Shown here: in pieces, positions 1-8,051 of the stretch
Numbering within the stretch: position 1 is the stretch's first letter
Layout: each line of letters begins with the position of its first letter
Assembly (NCBI RefSeq): GCF_014192395.1
Contig: NZ_JACHXW010000018.1
Coordinates: 19,155 to 83,154 of the forward strand
Reading direction: 5' to 3'
Origin: Paenibacillus endophyticus
Lineage (GTDB): Bacteria > Bacillota > Bacilli > Paenibacillales > Paenibacillaceae
Length of the DNA stretch: 64,000 nt
Notes under the pieces: generated by a model
What the model saw: the letters and a program-made list of their open reading frames with translations, nothing else
What the model was told of the DNA's origin: nothing
The model's database searches: none
Made by a program: the position numbers and the translations under genes

Positions 1-569
1 GGGTCGGAGGCATTGCCGCTGAGCGCATTGCCGGGCGGCAGTACGATCGCGGCCAAATTGATGCCCGCAAGGCGAAGCTCGGACACGATGGCCATGGCGA
101 GTACGCTCATGCCGATGACGACGCCTCGATTGCCGACGCGAACGCGTTGTACATTCGTCATCACCTGCGCGGCACCAATTGACATAACGCCGGGAAGCGT
201 CCATCCCGGAAGCGGGTTTGCCGATTCGGCGGCGCCGGTAGCGAGGAGGACGAAAGGCGCATGATAACAGCCTTGGTTCGTCCATATGGTCCAACTGTTA
301 TCACTCGTTCGATTCAAGCCGGTCACAGACACTCCGGTTTGAATATGAGCGCCCGCATTCCGGGCACCGAGCACGAGCAATTCAGCTTCCCGAATGCCGT
401 TCCACCAAGCACCGCCAGGCTCCTGATGCAATTGGCCGAGCAGGCGCCCGCCGGGCTTCATGAATTCATCCAGCAGAAGTACCTTCAAGCCGGCTTGCGC
501 GGCAGAGCAAGCTGCAGCCAAACCTGCTGGTCCAGCGCCGACGACGATAAGATCATAGAAGGTATTCAT
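1..569 (-). CDS. FAD-dependent oxidoreductase, HcnB / D-hydroxyproline dehydrogenase alpha-like subunit (partial)
   Basis: Reading the minus strand from the ATG at 569 gives a protein starting MNTFYDLIVVGAGPAGLAA, a dinucleotide-binding fold with the GxGPxG motif that binds FAD. The frame stays open to base 1, so the C-terminus is outside the window. The start overlaps the stop of the 2Fe-2S gene by four bases (ATGA), so the two are translationally coupled. Proteins of this kind form heteromeric amine dehydrogenases with a small 2Fe-2S protein, a BFD-type protein and a second FAD subunit, as in hydrogen cyanide synthase and cis-4-hydroxy-D-proline dehydrogenase. All of these partners are present nearby. 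The neighbouring epimerase makes hydroxyproline/proline oxidation the most likely role; the exact substrate is inferred. Confidence 0.85.
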   Translation of the reverse strand, partial: MNTFYDLIVVGAGPAGLAAACSAAQAGLKVLLLDEFMKPGGRLLGQLHQEPGGAWWNGIREAELLVLGARNAGAHIQTGVSVTGLNRTSDNSWTIWTNQGCYHAPFVLLATGAAESANPLPGWTLPGVMSIGAAQVMTNVQRVRVGNRGVVIGMSVLAMAIVSELRLAGINLAAIVLPPGNALSGNASD

Positions 570-922
570 AAGGAAGGGCTCCTCTCATCCTCCGCCATCT
601 GACGGAACGGTGTTGGAAGGACGGTTCCTGATCGAACGTCCATGCCTTCCTTAACCGGCGTTAGGCAAGCGCGAACGCCGGTTATGCCTCCAATCGTTAC
701 CCGGCATTCCATACAATGCCCGATGTTGCAGTAAATGCCCCTAGGCGATCCGTTCTCCTCATGTAGCCTCAGCGTCCGAACGCCGCCAGCAAGCAGCGCG
801 GCGGCGATGCTTTCGCCTTCGCGCGCCTTATAAAGTCTCCCATCATAGGAAAAGGAGCAGGTTTCTGCGGGTGGGAGAGGGCCAAGAACGGGATGGTGTT
901 CGATTCTGCCGTAGCTCATCAT
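566..922 (-). CDS. (2Fe-2S)-binding subunit, HcnA-like
   Basis: This is a small protein of about 118 residues. It carries the cysteine pattern CNIGHCMEC followed by a further Cys in RACLTPV, the ligand set of ferredoxin-like subunits of HcnA/sarcosine-oxidase-type amine dehydrogenases. It would pass electrons from the FAD subunits. I chose the ATG at 922 because it overlaps the stop of the upstream BFD gene; an in-frame TTG at 934 and an ATG at 919 are alternatives. The gene sits in the middle of a tight three-gene operon with ATGA-type overlaps on both sides. Confidence 0.85.
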   Translation of the reverse strand: MMSYGRIEHHPVLGPLPPAETCSFSYDGRLYKAREGESIAAALLAGGVRTLRLHEENGSPRGIYCNIGHCMECRVTIGGITGVRACLTPVKEGMDVRSGTVLPTPFRQMAEDERSPSL

Positions 923-1182
923 GATTGCCCCCAATCGGTGAAAGACACCGGTCGAACCGGCGGCTGGACTTTTAGCGGGAGCTCGGATGGAAAGTCTCCT
1001 CCTGGCTTAATCGCCAAGCGATCGAGCAGCGGCCGGCATATACGGCCGCCGCATATTCCCATGCCGGCACGCGTGCGCAGCTTCGTCTCGCGCGCGGAGC
1101 AGCCATGCTGGCGTATGGTCTCACGGATTTGCTCCAATGTGACCTCCTCGCATCTGCAAACGATTATCGATGCTTCGTTCAT
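919..1182 (-). CDS. BFD-like (2Fe-2S)-binding protein
   Basis: This is a protein of 87 residues with the BFD-type cysteine arrangement: CRC near the N-terminus and CGGRIC about 40 residues later. The domain is often fused to, or encoded next to, HcnB-like FAD subunits. The ATG at 1182 is preceded by AAGGAGG at 8-base spacing, which decides the start over a longer frame to 1230. It is the first gene of the leftward operon and lies about 40 bases downstream of a near-consensus sigma-54 promoter. Its role as the electron-transfer part of the dehydrogenase complex follows from family and context. Confidence 0.85.
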   Translation of the reverse strand: MNEASIIVCRCEEVTLEQIRETIRQHGCSARETKLRTRAGMGICGGRICRPLLDRLAIKPGGDFPSELPLKVQPPVRPVSFTDWGQS

Positions 1183-1225
1183 GTAAACAGCCTCCTTGTT
1201 GATCTCTCTGGATACTTTATGAAGA

Positions 1226-1241
1226 TGCAAATTTCATGCCA
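1226..1241 (-). promoter_or_regulatory. sigma-54 (-24/-12) promoter for the leftward dehydrogenase operon
   Basis: On the minus strand the sequence is TGGCATGAAATTTGCA. It matches the -24 TGGCAYG and -12 TTGCA elements with exact spacing. It lies 44 bases upstream of the BFD-like gene start and within reach of the sigma-54 activator encoded at 2634-3644. Confidence 0.75.
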
Positions 1242-1317
1242 TCCGATGATACCGCAAGTAGAATTTCATTAATTGAAATACTATGCCATCCAATGATGCG
1301 GCAATCGGAATTTCGTA
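1236..1317. repeat. imperfect direct repeat in the divergent sigma-54 control region
   Basis: Two copies of about 35 bases begin ATGCCATCC at 1236 and 1283. By eye 27 of 35 positions match. The first copy overlaps the -24 box of the leftward promoter. The second looks like a copy in which the -12 GC has been lost. They may be activator-binding sites or a duplicated promoter. Confidence 0.5.
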
Positions 1318-1421
1318 TACATAGGCCGCGCGCTAGTCGCGGGTGCTCCGGGCAGCATTTTAGATAAATATCTATTCGCATCCGAAGAAGCTGCAGCAAA
1401 AGTTCGCAATTGTAGAGCCCA

Positions 1422-1437
1422 TGGCATCGTTTTTGCA
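1422..1437 (+). promoter_or_regulatory. sigma-54 (-24/-12) promoter for the Xaa-Pro peptidase
   Basis: The sequence TGGCATCGTTTTTGCA matches the sigma-54 consensus with exact spacing; the deviations are at positions 6 and 7 of the -24 element. It lies 66 bases before the peptidase ATG. The intergenic stretch 1183-1502 holds this site, the opposite promoter and the direct repeat, and no gene. Confidence 0.65.
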
Positions 1438-1502
1438 GCTACTAATATGACGAGGACCGACGTCGTCTCAATCCGCTCGAAAAGGTGGGATTCAATTTGA
1501 TT

Positions 1503-2597
1503 ATGCTGTACCGGAACAGAAGGAGCATGCTCTTGGAAAAGCTGGAGAAGAAGGCCCTAGGGGCGGCACTGGTGGTATCGCCGGCGTCTATCGCGTATTT
1601 GACGGGATTCCGATCGGATCCAATGGAACGATTTATGGCGCTTTGGATAAGGGCTGACGGTACGACGATATTGTATGTTCCCGAATTGGATGAGACGAAG
1701 GCAAGCATGATACAGGGAATCGATAGGCTGGTGCCCATTCCAGACGGGAAGCCTGCGATCGAAGTATTAAGGGGGAATTGCGGCGGGGAGCTGCAGCGCT
1801 GCGGCATCGAAAAAGAAACACTGAAGTGGAAAATGGCTGAACAGTTGGTTTATTTATGGCCGGATACGGAATTCGTGGATATCGACTCGGATATCGGGCA
1901 GATGCGTGGCTGCAAGACGAGGACAGAGGCGGATCTCGTGAAAGCAGCGGCAGGCTTTGGGGACGCTGCCCTTGAAGCCGCTTTACGTTTTTTTCGCCGA
2001 GGGATGAAGGAAAGGGAGCTTGCGGAGGAAATCGATAGGCAGATTATACTGGCCGGAGGGGATGGCCCTGCTTTCAAGACGACCGTGCTGGGAGGCGAAC
2101 GGTCTGCGCTGCCTCACGGAGAAACCTCGGAATACGTAATCGTCGATGGCGATATTGTGCTCGTCGATATGGGGGTGGTTCATAAAGGCTACTTATCGGA
2201 CATGACTCGGACATTCCTTGTCGGACATGGGACGGCGGAGCAAGAACGGATGTACGAAACGGTTCTGGAGGGAAATCGGAGGGCGATTGCCGCCTTGCAA
2301 TTAGGAGCACCGCTGGCGTCAGTCGATGAGGCGGCAAGGTCGTGGATTAGAAGTCGCGGCTACGGAGAACAATTTCCTCATCGCGTCGGCCACGGCCTCG
2401 GCATCGAGATCCACGAGCCGCCTTCCGTACACGGCTGGAATGAGCAGCCGATCGTCAGCGGAATGCTGTTGACAATCGAGCCGGGTATCTACATTCCCGG
2501 CTTAGGCGGGGTTCGGATTGAAGACGACCTGTATGTGAATGAGGATGGCTTCGCAGAGCAGCTTACCCGTTTTCCGAAGTCATTGAAACGCCTTTAG
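1503..2597 (+). CDS. M24 family Xaa-Pro aminopeptidase/dipeptidase
   Basis: A protein of 364 residues with the creatinase-like N-domain and pita-bread catalytic domain of M24 metallopeptidases. The five metal ligands can be read in order: D in VLVDMG, D in LSDMTRTF, H in VGHGLGIEIHE, E in TIEPGIY and E in RIEDD. Such enzymes split bonds before proline and hydroxyproline, which would supply the imino acids handled by the flanking genes. The ATG at 1503 follows AAAGGTGGG at a rather wide spacing. A GTG at 1485 lies within that ribosome binding site and an ATG at 1527 has too short a spacing. It is cytoplasmic, with no signal peptide, and preceded by a sigma-54 promoter. Confidence 0.88.
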   Translation: MLYRNRRSMLLEKLEKKALGAALVVSPASIAYLTGFRSDPMERFMALWIRADGTTILYVPELDETKASMIQGIDRLVPIPDGKPAIEVLRGNCGGELQRCGIEKETLKWKMAEQLVYLWPDTEFVDIDSDIGQMRGCKTRTEADLVKAAAGFGDAALEAALRFFRRGMKERELAEEIDRQIILAGGDGPAFKTTVLGGERSALPHGETSEYVIVDGDIVLVDMGVVHKGYLSDMTRTFLVGHGTAEQERMYETVLEGNRRAIAALQLGAPLASVDEAARSWIRSRGYGEQFPHRVGHGLGIEIHEPPSVHGWNEQPIVSGMLLTIEPGIYIPGLGGVRIEDDLYVNEDGFAEQLTRFPKSLKRL

Positions 2598-2633
2598 TGC
2601 GCTGACCCGTTCACCGAAGCCATTGAAACGCCT

Positions 2634-3644
2634 TCAGTTCGCTGAATCGTTTCCGAACAGCGCGCGGATGCGTTTATAGAGCGTCATTCGTGAAATGCCT
2701 AGAAGTTGGGCGGCTGCCTGCTTATTGCCGCTTGTTTCCTGGAGCGCGGACTCAATAAAACGGCGCTCATAATTCGCGAGCCAATCGGATAATGCCCCTT
2801 GCTTTGGCAAGGAGGGGCTAACATCGGAATGCTGCTTGGAGAGTGGCGACCAATGTGCGGCGCTGCGCAGTACTGCGGGAGGGAGATGCTCGGCTTTAAG
2901 CGAGCCGCCTGCGGACAACACGCATAGGCGCTCGATCGCATTTCGGAGCTCGCGGACGTTGCCAGGCCATGGATGCAGAGCAAGCAGCAAGTGCAATCCT
3001 TCGTCTAATGGCACGGTGCAGCCGAACCGTCTCGCGAACAGCTCGGCGAGGAGCGGAATATCCTCGGGACGGTGGCGAAGGGGCGGAATGTCCAGCTCAA
3101 TCACATGTATACGATAATACAGATCCTCCCTAAACTTTCCTTGTTCCACAAGCAGGGCCAAATCGCGATTCGTTGCGGCAATGAAACGGCAGTCTGAGTG
3201 GAGGGTACGCGTTCCGCCGACCGGATAATATTCGCGGTCTTCGAGTATACGCAGCAGCTTCGCTTGCAAATCGAGCGGCAGCTCTCCGATTTCGTCCAGA
3301 AATAGCGTGCCGCCGCGGGCGAGCTCGATCTTGCCGGATTTGCCGCGCGGATCTGCTCCGGAGAACGCGCCTTTCTCATAGCCGAACAGCTCGCTTTCGG
3401 CAAGGCTGGCCATCATTGCGCCGCAATTGACGGCAACGAACGGGGAACCGGCCGCTTCGCGAAGGGAATGAATGCCCCTTGCGAACACTTCTTTGCCGAC
3501 GCCGGTTTCTCCCGTAAGCGTGACGGTGGCGGCAGTATGGGCGAGCCTGCGCGCCATATCGATAACAGAGAGCAAAGCCGGACTTTTTCCGATCAAATCA
3601 TGGAATGGATCGGATTGATTATGCATAGAAGCTGTTGGTTGCAA
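2634..3644 (-). CDS. sigma-54-dependent transcriptional activator without sensor domain
   Basis: A protein of 336 residues made of an AAA+ domain and a Fis-type helix-turn-helix. The Walker A GETGVGKE, the sigma-54 contact loop GAFSGAD (usually GAFTGA), the Walker B LFLDEIGEL and the C-terminal KQAAAQLLGISRMTLYKRI are all visible. Only about 20 residues precede the AAA+ domain, so there is no PAS, GAF or receiver domain, a layout like PspF. The TTG at 3644 is favoured by AAGGGAGGA at 7-base spacing; an ATG at 3626 is possible and a longer frame to 3746 is not supported. It probably drives the two sigma-54 promoters at 1226-1437. How it senses its signal is not visible. Confidence 0.88.
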   Translation of the reverse strand: MQPTASMHNQSDPFHDLIGKSPALLSVIDMARRLAHTAATVTLTGETGVGKEVFARGIHSLREAAGSPFVAVNCGAMMASLAESELFGYEKGAFSGADPRGKSGKIELARGGTLFLDEIGELPLDLQAKLLRILEDREYYPVGGTRTLHSDCRFIAATNRDLALLVEQGKFREDLYYRIHVIELDIPPLRHRPEDIPLLAELFARRFGCTVPLDEGLHLLLALHPWPGNVRELRNAIERLCVLSAGGSLKAEHLPPAVLRSAAHWSPLSKQHSDVSPSLPKQGALSDWLANYERRFIESALQETSGNKQAAAQLLGISRMTLYKRIRALFGNDSAN

Positions 3645-3664
3645 CGAGGGGTCCTCCCTTGAAA

Positions 3665-3702
3665 AGTGTATCTTAATTATTACACTGTCAACCGAAAGTG
3701 TA
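3665..3702. promoter_or_regulatory. three evenly spaced AGTGTA half-sites (operator candidate)
   Basis: AGTGTA at 3665, its reverse complement TACACT at 3681 and AGTGTA again at 3697 are spaced exactly 16 bases apart. They lie between the divergent activator and FAD-subunit genes. TTGACA on the minus strand (3691-3686) could be a -35 element for the activator gene. No sigma-54 box is seen here. Confidence 0.5.
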
Positions 3703-3728
3703 AATATATGTATCGGTAGGTGACGCAC

Positions 3729-4949
3729 ATGACCATTAAACGGCATGCGGACGTGCTTGTTTTAGGAGGCGGCATTATTGGCGCGTCCGTATCATATTTT
3801 GCAGCAAAAGCGGGCTTGTCTGTCGCATTGCTTGAACGCGGAGAGATTGCTCAAGGAACGTCGTCGCGATGCGACGGGAATATTCTCGTCATCGACAAGG
3901 AGCCCGGCTTCGATAGCCTGATGTCGATCGAGAGCCAGCGCATCGTCGCGGAGCTGGCCCGGGAGCTTGCGCAGCCGTTCGAATACCGAGCTCCCGGTAG
4001 CGTATTCGTATGCGAGAATGAAGCGGAAATGGAAGCGGCCCGAAGCTGGGTGGCGAGGCAAGCTGCGCTGGGGCTCCCGTTCCGGATGCTCGACCGTTAC
4101 GAAATACGCCAGGAGTCTCGCTATTTCGCAGATGATTTGCCCGGCGGCTTGGAATGCGGTTCCGATTCGACGGTAAATCCCTATTTGCTGACCTATGCGC
4201 TTGCCGACGGGGCGAGGCGCCACGGGGCGGAAATATGTTTGGGGACGACCGTGCAAAACGTTGACAAACTGAGCGGTAATGGTTATGCCGTCGAAACGGA
4301 CCAAGGCACATGGGTCGCGGGCAAGGTTGTCAACGCTGCTGGCTGCTGGGCGCCAATGATCGGAGGGATGGTAGGTATAGACATTCCGATTGCTCCGCGC
4401 AAGGGTCATCTCATTGTCGCTTCCAGGCAGCAGCCGGTCGGCATGCGCAAGGTAATGGAGTTCGGTTATTTGATGTCCAAATTCGGAGGCACTCGTCAAG
4501 TCGATCGCTTGACGGAACAATACGGCGTGGCGCTCGTCTTCGAGCCTACCGAAAGCCAGAACTTTCTGATCGGCTCCAGCAGGGAGTTCGCCCGTTTCGA
4601 TACGACAGTACGGCCGGAAGTCATCGCCTGCATGGCCAGGCGGCTGCTCCGATTTTATCCCGCGTTATCCGATTTTCAAATCATTCGCACGTATACCGGC
4701 TTGCGTCCTTGGACGCCCGACCATTTGCCGATCGTATCCGAGGTCGAAGACATGCCGGGCTACTATATTGCAGCTGGACACGAAGGAGACGGCATCAGCC
4801 TGGCTGCCGTAACCGGCAAGCTGATGGGAGAATTGCTTACGAATGCCAAGACGACATGCATTCCGGCGGAACCTTTGAGATTCGGCCGATTCAATAAGAA
4901 TGAAGGGGGTAACGACCATGAACGCAGCGCGCGTGTATCGCACCATTGA
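3729..4949 (+). CDS. FAD-dependent oxidoreductase (DAO family), D-hydroxyproline dehydrogenase beta-like
   Basis: A protein of 406 residues of the D-amino-acid oxidase/glycine oxidase family. The N-terminal FAD fold reads VLVLGGGIIGASVSYFAA, and the C-terminal YTGLRPWTPDHLPIVSEV and AAGHEGDGISLA motifs are typical of amine-oxidising DAO enzymes. It would oxidise D-proline or cis-4-hydroxy-D-proline together with the subunits at 1-1182. The ATG at 3729 is preceded by GGTAGGTG; a GTG at 3720 is less well placed. It overlaps the next gene by 32 bases. It is transcribed divergently from the activator. Confidence 0.87.
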   Translation: MTIKRHADVLVLGGGIIGASVSYFAAKAGLSVALLERGEIAQGTSSRCDGNILVIDKEPGFDSLMSIESQRIVAELARELAQPFEYRAPGSVFVCENEAEMEAARSWVARQAALGLPFRMLDRYEIRQESRYFADDLPGGLECGSDSTVNPYLLTYALADGARRHGAEICLGTTVQNVDKLSGNGYAVETDQGTWVAGKVVNAAGCWAPMIGGMVGIDIPIAPRKGHLIVASRQQPVGMRKVMEFGYLMSKFGGTRQVDRLTEQYGVALVFEPTESQNFLIGSSREFARFDTTVRPEVIACMARRLLRFYPALSDFQIIRTYTGLRPWTPDHLPIVSEVEDMPGYYIAAGHEGDGISLAAVTGKLMGELLTNAKTTCIPAEPLRFGRFNKNEGGNDHERSARVSHH

Positions 4950-5958
4950 CACTCATACGGGAGGCAATCCGACCCGAACGATTATTAGTGGAATGCCGAA
5001 GCTAACAGGAACGACCATGGCGGAAAAGATGCTCGATATGAAACAAAATCATGACGGCATTAGGCGGCTGCTGATGAACGAGCCTCGCGGGCATGAGGTG
5101 ATGTCGGGAGCATGCCTGGTGCCGCCTTGTCAGGAAGAAGCCGATGTAGGCGTCATTTATATTGAAACAGGCGGCTACCTGCCGATGTGTGGGCACGATA
5201 CGATCGGTTTTTGCACCGCATTGGTCGAATGCGGACTTGTGCCGGTAGAGGAGCCGATAACGGTAATTAGGCTGGATACGCCCGCTGGACTTGTTCGCGC
5301 GGAGGTGACGGTCAATGAAGGGACCGCTCTCCAGGTGGCATTCCGCAATATTCCAGCATTCCTGCATAGCGTTAGCAGCGTATACGTTCCAGGGCTAGGA
5401 GACGTGGCATTCGAAATTGCTTACGGCGGCAATTTCTTCGCGATTATAGACGCCCGCGCATGCGGGCTGCAGCTTGAGCCCTCGAATGCGGCGGCTATCA
5501 TTAAGCAAGCGGTTCAAATTCGGCAAGCGATTAACAAGAGCTTGGTCATTGAACATCCGGAATCTACGTTTATACGAGGCGTAACGCATGTCGAGTTCTA
5601 TGGCGATGCCTGCCATCCAGACGCGGATTTACGCAATGCGGTTGTCGTGCCTCCGGGAGGCATCGACCGCTCGCCTTGCGGCACGGGCACTTCGGCAAAG
5701 CTGGCAGCGCTGTTTGCGCAGGGAAAAATCGCTCTTGGCGAGACGTTCGTTTACGAAAGCATTGTCGGCTCGCTTTTCAAAGGCAGGGTGTTGGAGCAGA
5801 CGATAATTGGCATGCAGCAGGCCGTCGTAACGGAAATTGCCGGTTCGGCAAGGATGATGGGCATGCACACGTTTTATTCCGATCCGGAAGATCCGTTGAA
5901 CGAAGGTTTTTTGTTCGTACCTCCAAACGATCACGGAGGGGAGAATGCCCAAACATGA
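4918..5958 (+). CDS. proline racemase / 4-hydroxyproline 2-epimerase
   Basis: A protein of 346 residues of the proline racemase family. Both catalytic cysteines are present: C91 in MCGHDTIG and C254 in DRSPCGTGTSA. This distinguishes it from the trans-3-hydroxyproline dehydratase branch, which lacks the first Cys. The N-terminal TIDTHTGGNPTR is also typical. Next to D-hydroxyproline dehydrogenase-like genes the likely step is conversion of trans-4-hydroxy-L-proline to cis-4-hydroxy-D-proline, though proline itself is possible. The ATG at 4918 follows GAAGGGGGTA. Its end overlaps the next gene by four bases (ATGA). Confidence 0.9.
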   Translation: MNAARVYRTIDTHTGGNPTRTIISGMPKLTGTTMAEKMLDMKQNHDGIRRLLMNEPRGHEVMSGACLVPPCQEEADVGVIYIETGGYLPMCGHDTIGFCTALVECGLVPVEEPITVIRLDTPAGLVRAEVTVNEGTALQVAFRNIPAFLHSVSSVYVPGLGDVAFEIAYGGNFFAIIDARACGLQLEPSNAAAIIKQAVQIRQAINKSLVIEHPESTFIRGVTHVEFYGDACHPDADLRNAVVVPPGGIDRSPCGTGTSAKLAALFAQGKIALGETFVYESIVGSLFKGRVLEQTIIGMQQAVVTEIAGSARMMGMHTFYSDPEDPLNEGFLFVPPNDHGGENAQT

Positions 5959-6815
5959 AATTTAGTAGAATGGCCAAATCGTTGGACGTTCATGTCGCTG
6001 GCTGGCCGCTGCGGGTCCTGTTCGATGTCGCGGAGCACCGCGAGGCAGAGACGCTGGAGGAAAAAGCTTTGCGGTTATGGCAAGCGGAACGTTCGCCGCT
6101 TCGCTGGCTGCAGCATGAGCCGAGAGGGCATGCTGCAATGCGAATCGGTGTCGTGACCTCATCGCGAAAAGGAGATTACGGCTTGATGGTATTCGATTCG
6201 GAAGGCATGTGCCTGGTTGACGGAATGGATGCGCTCTGTGCAGCTTTGGCTATGACGGAAACCGGGTTATTGGCAAACGCGGACGGAATCGTATTTGAGA
6301 CGGAGAGCGGATCGATTGCGGTTGGTCCAACGGACAGTGAAACCAGACGGTCTGCCGTTTACCGGTTGGCTTCGTCCGAGCTCGCTTCCTACAGGGTTGT
6401 TCGGGCGCTTGACGCCGGATTGTCGCTTCATCCCCGCAACGCTTATGAGATCGAAGAATATATAGGAAGCTGCGCGGAAGGTAAAACAACGGTGCTCGCG
6501 GAGGAGAAGAATGGCATGGAATGGGTGCTCGCTGCGATCGGCCGCGATGGTTGTTTAGTGCGCGCTCCACACATGGCCGCGATCGGAGCGATGCTCGCTA
6601 AGCTTCGCGGGGAAGGGGCGAATTGCAATGTCCCCCATCGCTTCATTGGTCTTGCAGGCGGGTTAGTAGAGTGCATGATCATATCAACAGACGGTATTGG
6701 GGAACGTGACCTGGAATTAGTCTTGGTTTTGACCGCACGCGCCAGATTGGTCGCGTCGTGCGAATTCATTCTTGATCCGCTGGATGAGCTTGGTGAAGGC
6801 TTTCTATTGCGATGA
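5955..6815 (+). CDS. proline racemase-like protein lacking both catalytic cysteines
   Basis: A protein of 286 residues, clearly a diverged paralog of the racemase before it: HEPRGHAAM matches NEPRGHEVM and DPLDELGEGFLLR matches DPEDPLNEGFLFV. The two catalytic positions are changed: the MCGH motif is VDGM here (D89 for Cys) and SPCGTGTS is APHMAAIG (H206 for Cys). Racemase or epimerase chemistry by the two-Cys mechanism is therefore not expected. The ATG overlaps the upstream stop (ATGA), so the two proteins are probably made together. A role as a structural or regulatory partner of the active enzyme, or a different reaction, is possible. The reading frame is intact, which argues against a simple pseudogene. 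Confidence 0.8.
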   Translation: MKFSRMAKSLDVHVAGWPLRVLFDVAEHREAETLEEKALRLWQAERSPLRWLQHEPRGHAAMRIGVVTSSRKGDYGLMVFDSEGMCLVDGMDALCAALAMTETGLLANADGIVFETESGSIAVGPTDSETRRSAVYRLASSELASYRVVRALDAGLSLHPRNAYEIEEYIGSCAEGKTTVLAEEKNGMEWVLAAIGRDGCLVRAPHMAAIGAMLAKLRGEGANCNVPHRFIGLAGGLVECMIISTDGIGERDLELVLVLTARARLVASCEFILDPLDELGEGFLLR

Positions 6816-6819
6816 GCGT

Positions 6820-7710
6820 TTATTCGACGTTCATATGTTTCAGATAGTAGGCATTGCGATAGCCGGTTGGCGTAAGATGCTCATGCTTGCGAAAGAGACG
6901 TATGAAATATTTTTCGTCCGGGATGCCTACGTCATGCGCAATCTGCTTGACGGTTCGGTTGGTTCCGGCAAGCAGTGACTTCGCTTTGAACAATTTTTGC
7001 GCCAAAATATACTCATGAAGGTTTCTGCCCAAAAAGCGCTTGAATTGTCTGGAAAGATAGTCCCGGTTGTAGCCGTATTTGTCAGCGATAATGGAAGCAG
7101 TAAGCGGCTCCGCCGTATGGATGCGAATCCATTCTACGATTTCGGCAACCAACGGATCAGGCGGTATGAGGGCGCCGGTTGCATGGCCCGAATCCGCTTG
7201 CTCTGCAAGCTCCAAAAATAAAGAAGTCATCCTATAGTGCAGGGCAGAATGGTGAATAAGCTTGGAATTGGCCAAATGCTGAAGCTGGTGGAACAGGATA
7301 TCAATTTTGTCTGGATGGCCGCATCGGAAAAATAGAGGCAAATACGCATATTCGTTTTTGACCGCATGCTGCCCTTCGGACTCCCTCTGGATCCTATCCT
7401 CCAGCCACTCCTCCTCCTTGCAAATGATTGCGTTCCCGGGACATAGGAAATGCACCCAGTAGAACGTAAGCTCACCTTCGCTCGGCTGATAACCGAAATG
7501 CGTTTCGCCTGGCAAAATAAGCAGCGCGTTTCCCGGTCCGACTTCGAAACGGTCGTTCTGCTGCTGAATATACTGCGTTCCCTTGACGCCGATAATAATC
7601 TCGAAGCTGTCGATCACGCGGCGGGAATGTGTCCAAGAGCGACGCGAATGCAAATGTCCTGCTGAAATAAATGCTAACGGTTGGCGAATATCCGTTCTCA
7701 GGAACCGCAA
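6820..7710 (-). CDS. AraC family transcriptional regulator
   Basis: A protein of 296 residues with an N-terminal cupin-like ligand domain (GPGNALLILPGETHFGY) and two C-terminal helix-turn-helix motifs (ASIIADKYGYNRDYLSRQFKR and VKQIAHDVGIPDEKYFIRLFRK). The TTG start at 7710 is preceded by GGAAGGAG at good spacing. It is convergent with the racemase-like gene, with four bases between the stops. The lyase gene downstream in the divergent direction is a possible target. Confidence 0.88.
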   Translation of the reverse strand: MRFLRTDIRQPLAFISAGHLHSRRSWTHSRRVIDSFEIIIGVKGTQYIQQQNDRFEVGPGNALLILPGETHFGYQPSEGELTFYWVHFLCPGNAIICKEEEWLEDRIQRESEGQHAVKNEYAYLPLFFRCGHPDKIDILFHQLQHLANSKLIHHSALHYRMTSLFLELAEQADSGHATGALIPPDPLVAEIVEWIRIHTAEPLTASIIADKYGYNRDYLSRQFKRFLGRNLHEYILAQKLFKAKSLLAGTNRTVKQIAHDVGIPDEKYFIRLFRKHEHLTPTGYRNAYYLKHMNVE

Positions 7711-7880
7711 GTAGGATCACTCCTTCCGGATGGTGTGAAGCTGTTTCGAGCAAGGGATCTGCCATTTATATATTCGACACTGCTTACTTGAAATCCCTTC
7801 CAGGCGCCTGTCTTTACATACGAGCCTATCGGGGACTAATTGCATAGACGGAACAGCGTAGAAGTTCGTTTGTTGAGATG

Positions 7881-7935
7881 CATGAGCAATGAAAAAGGGA
7901 GTCCATATGATGGATTCCCTTTTTTATTGCTCATG
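7881..7935. terminator. long bidirectional hairpin
   Basis: CATGAGCAAT, AAAAAGGGA and TCCA on the left arm pair with TGGA, TCCCTTTTT and ATTGCTCATG on the right arm, with a short loop. It carries A-rich and T-rich flanks, as a terminator working both ways would. The rest of 7711-8149 holds only the sites listed separately. Confidence 0.65.
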
Positions 7936-8024
7936 ATGGCTAATATAAGTTCATGTTATTGAAAAGCAGCCATGTTCAATCCTCATATTGGATGAAATAA
8001 TGAAAGTCGAAAGGGGGTGTACGG

Positions 8025-8051
8025 ATGACGAAAAGGCTTCACGCAAAATGA
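8025..8051 (+). CDS. possible 8-codon leader peptide upstream of the lyase
   Basis: ATG at 8025 opens an 8-residue frame, MTKRLHAK, ending in TGA at 8049-8051. It is preceded by a strong ribosome binding site, GAAAGGGGGTG, at normal spacing, and its stop overlaps the cre-like site. It may be a leader peptide or a chance frame. Confidence 0.25.
   Translation: MTKRLHAK

Noticed and set aside
13..602. Two plus-strand open frames at 13-264 and 261-602
   Set aside because: They lie opposite the FAD subunit, whose minus-strand translation shows a perfect GxGPxG start and remains open to the edge.
3645..3728. A sigma-54 promoter for the FAD subunit and racemase operon
   Set aside because: No TGGC-N8-TTGC-like pair at the right spacing is present; the region holds AGTGTA half-sites and weak sigma-A elements only.
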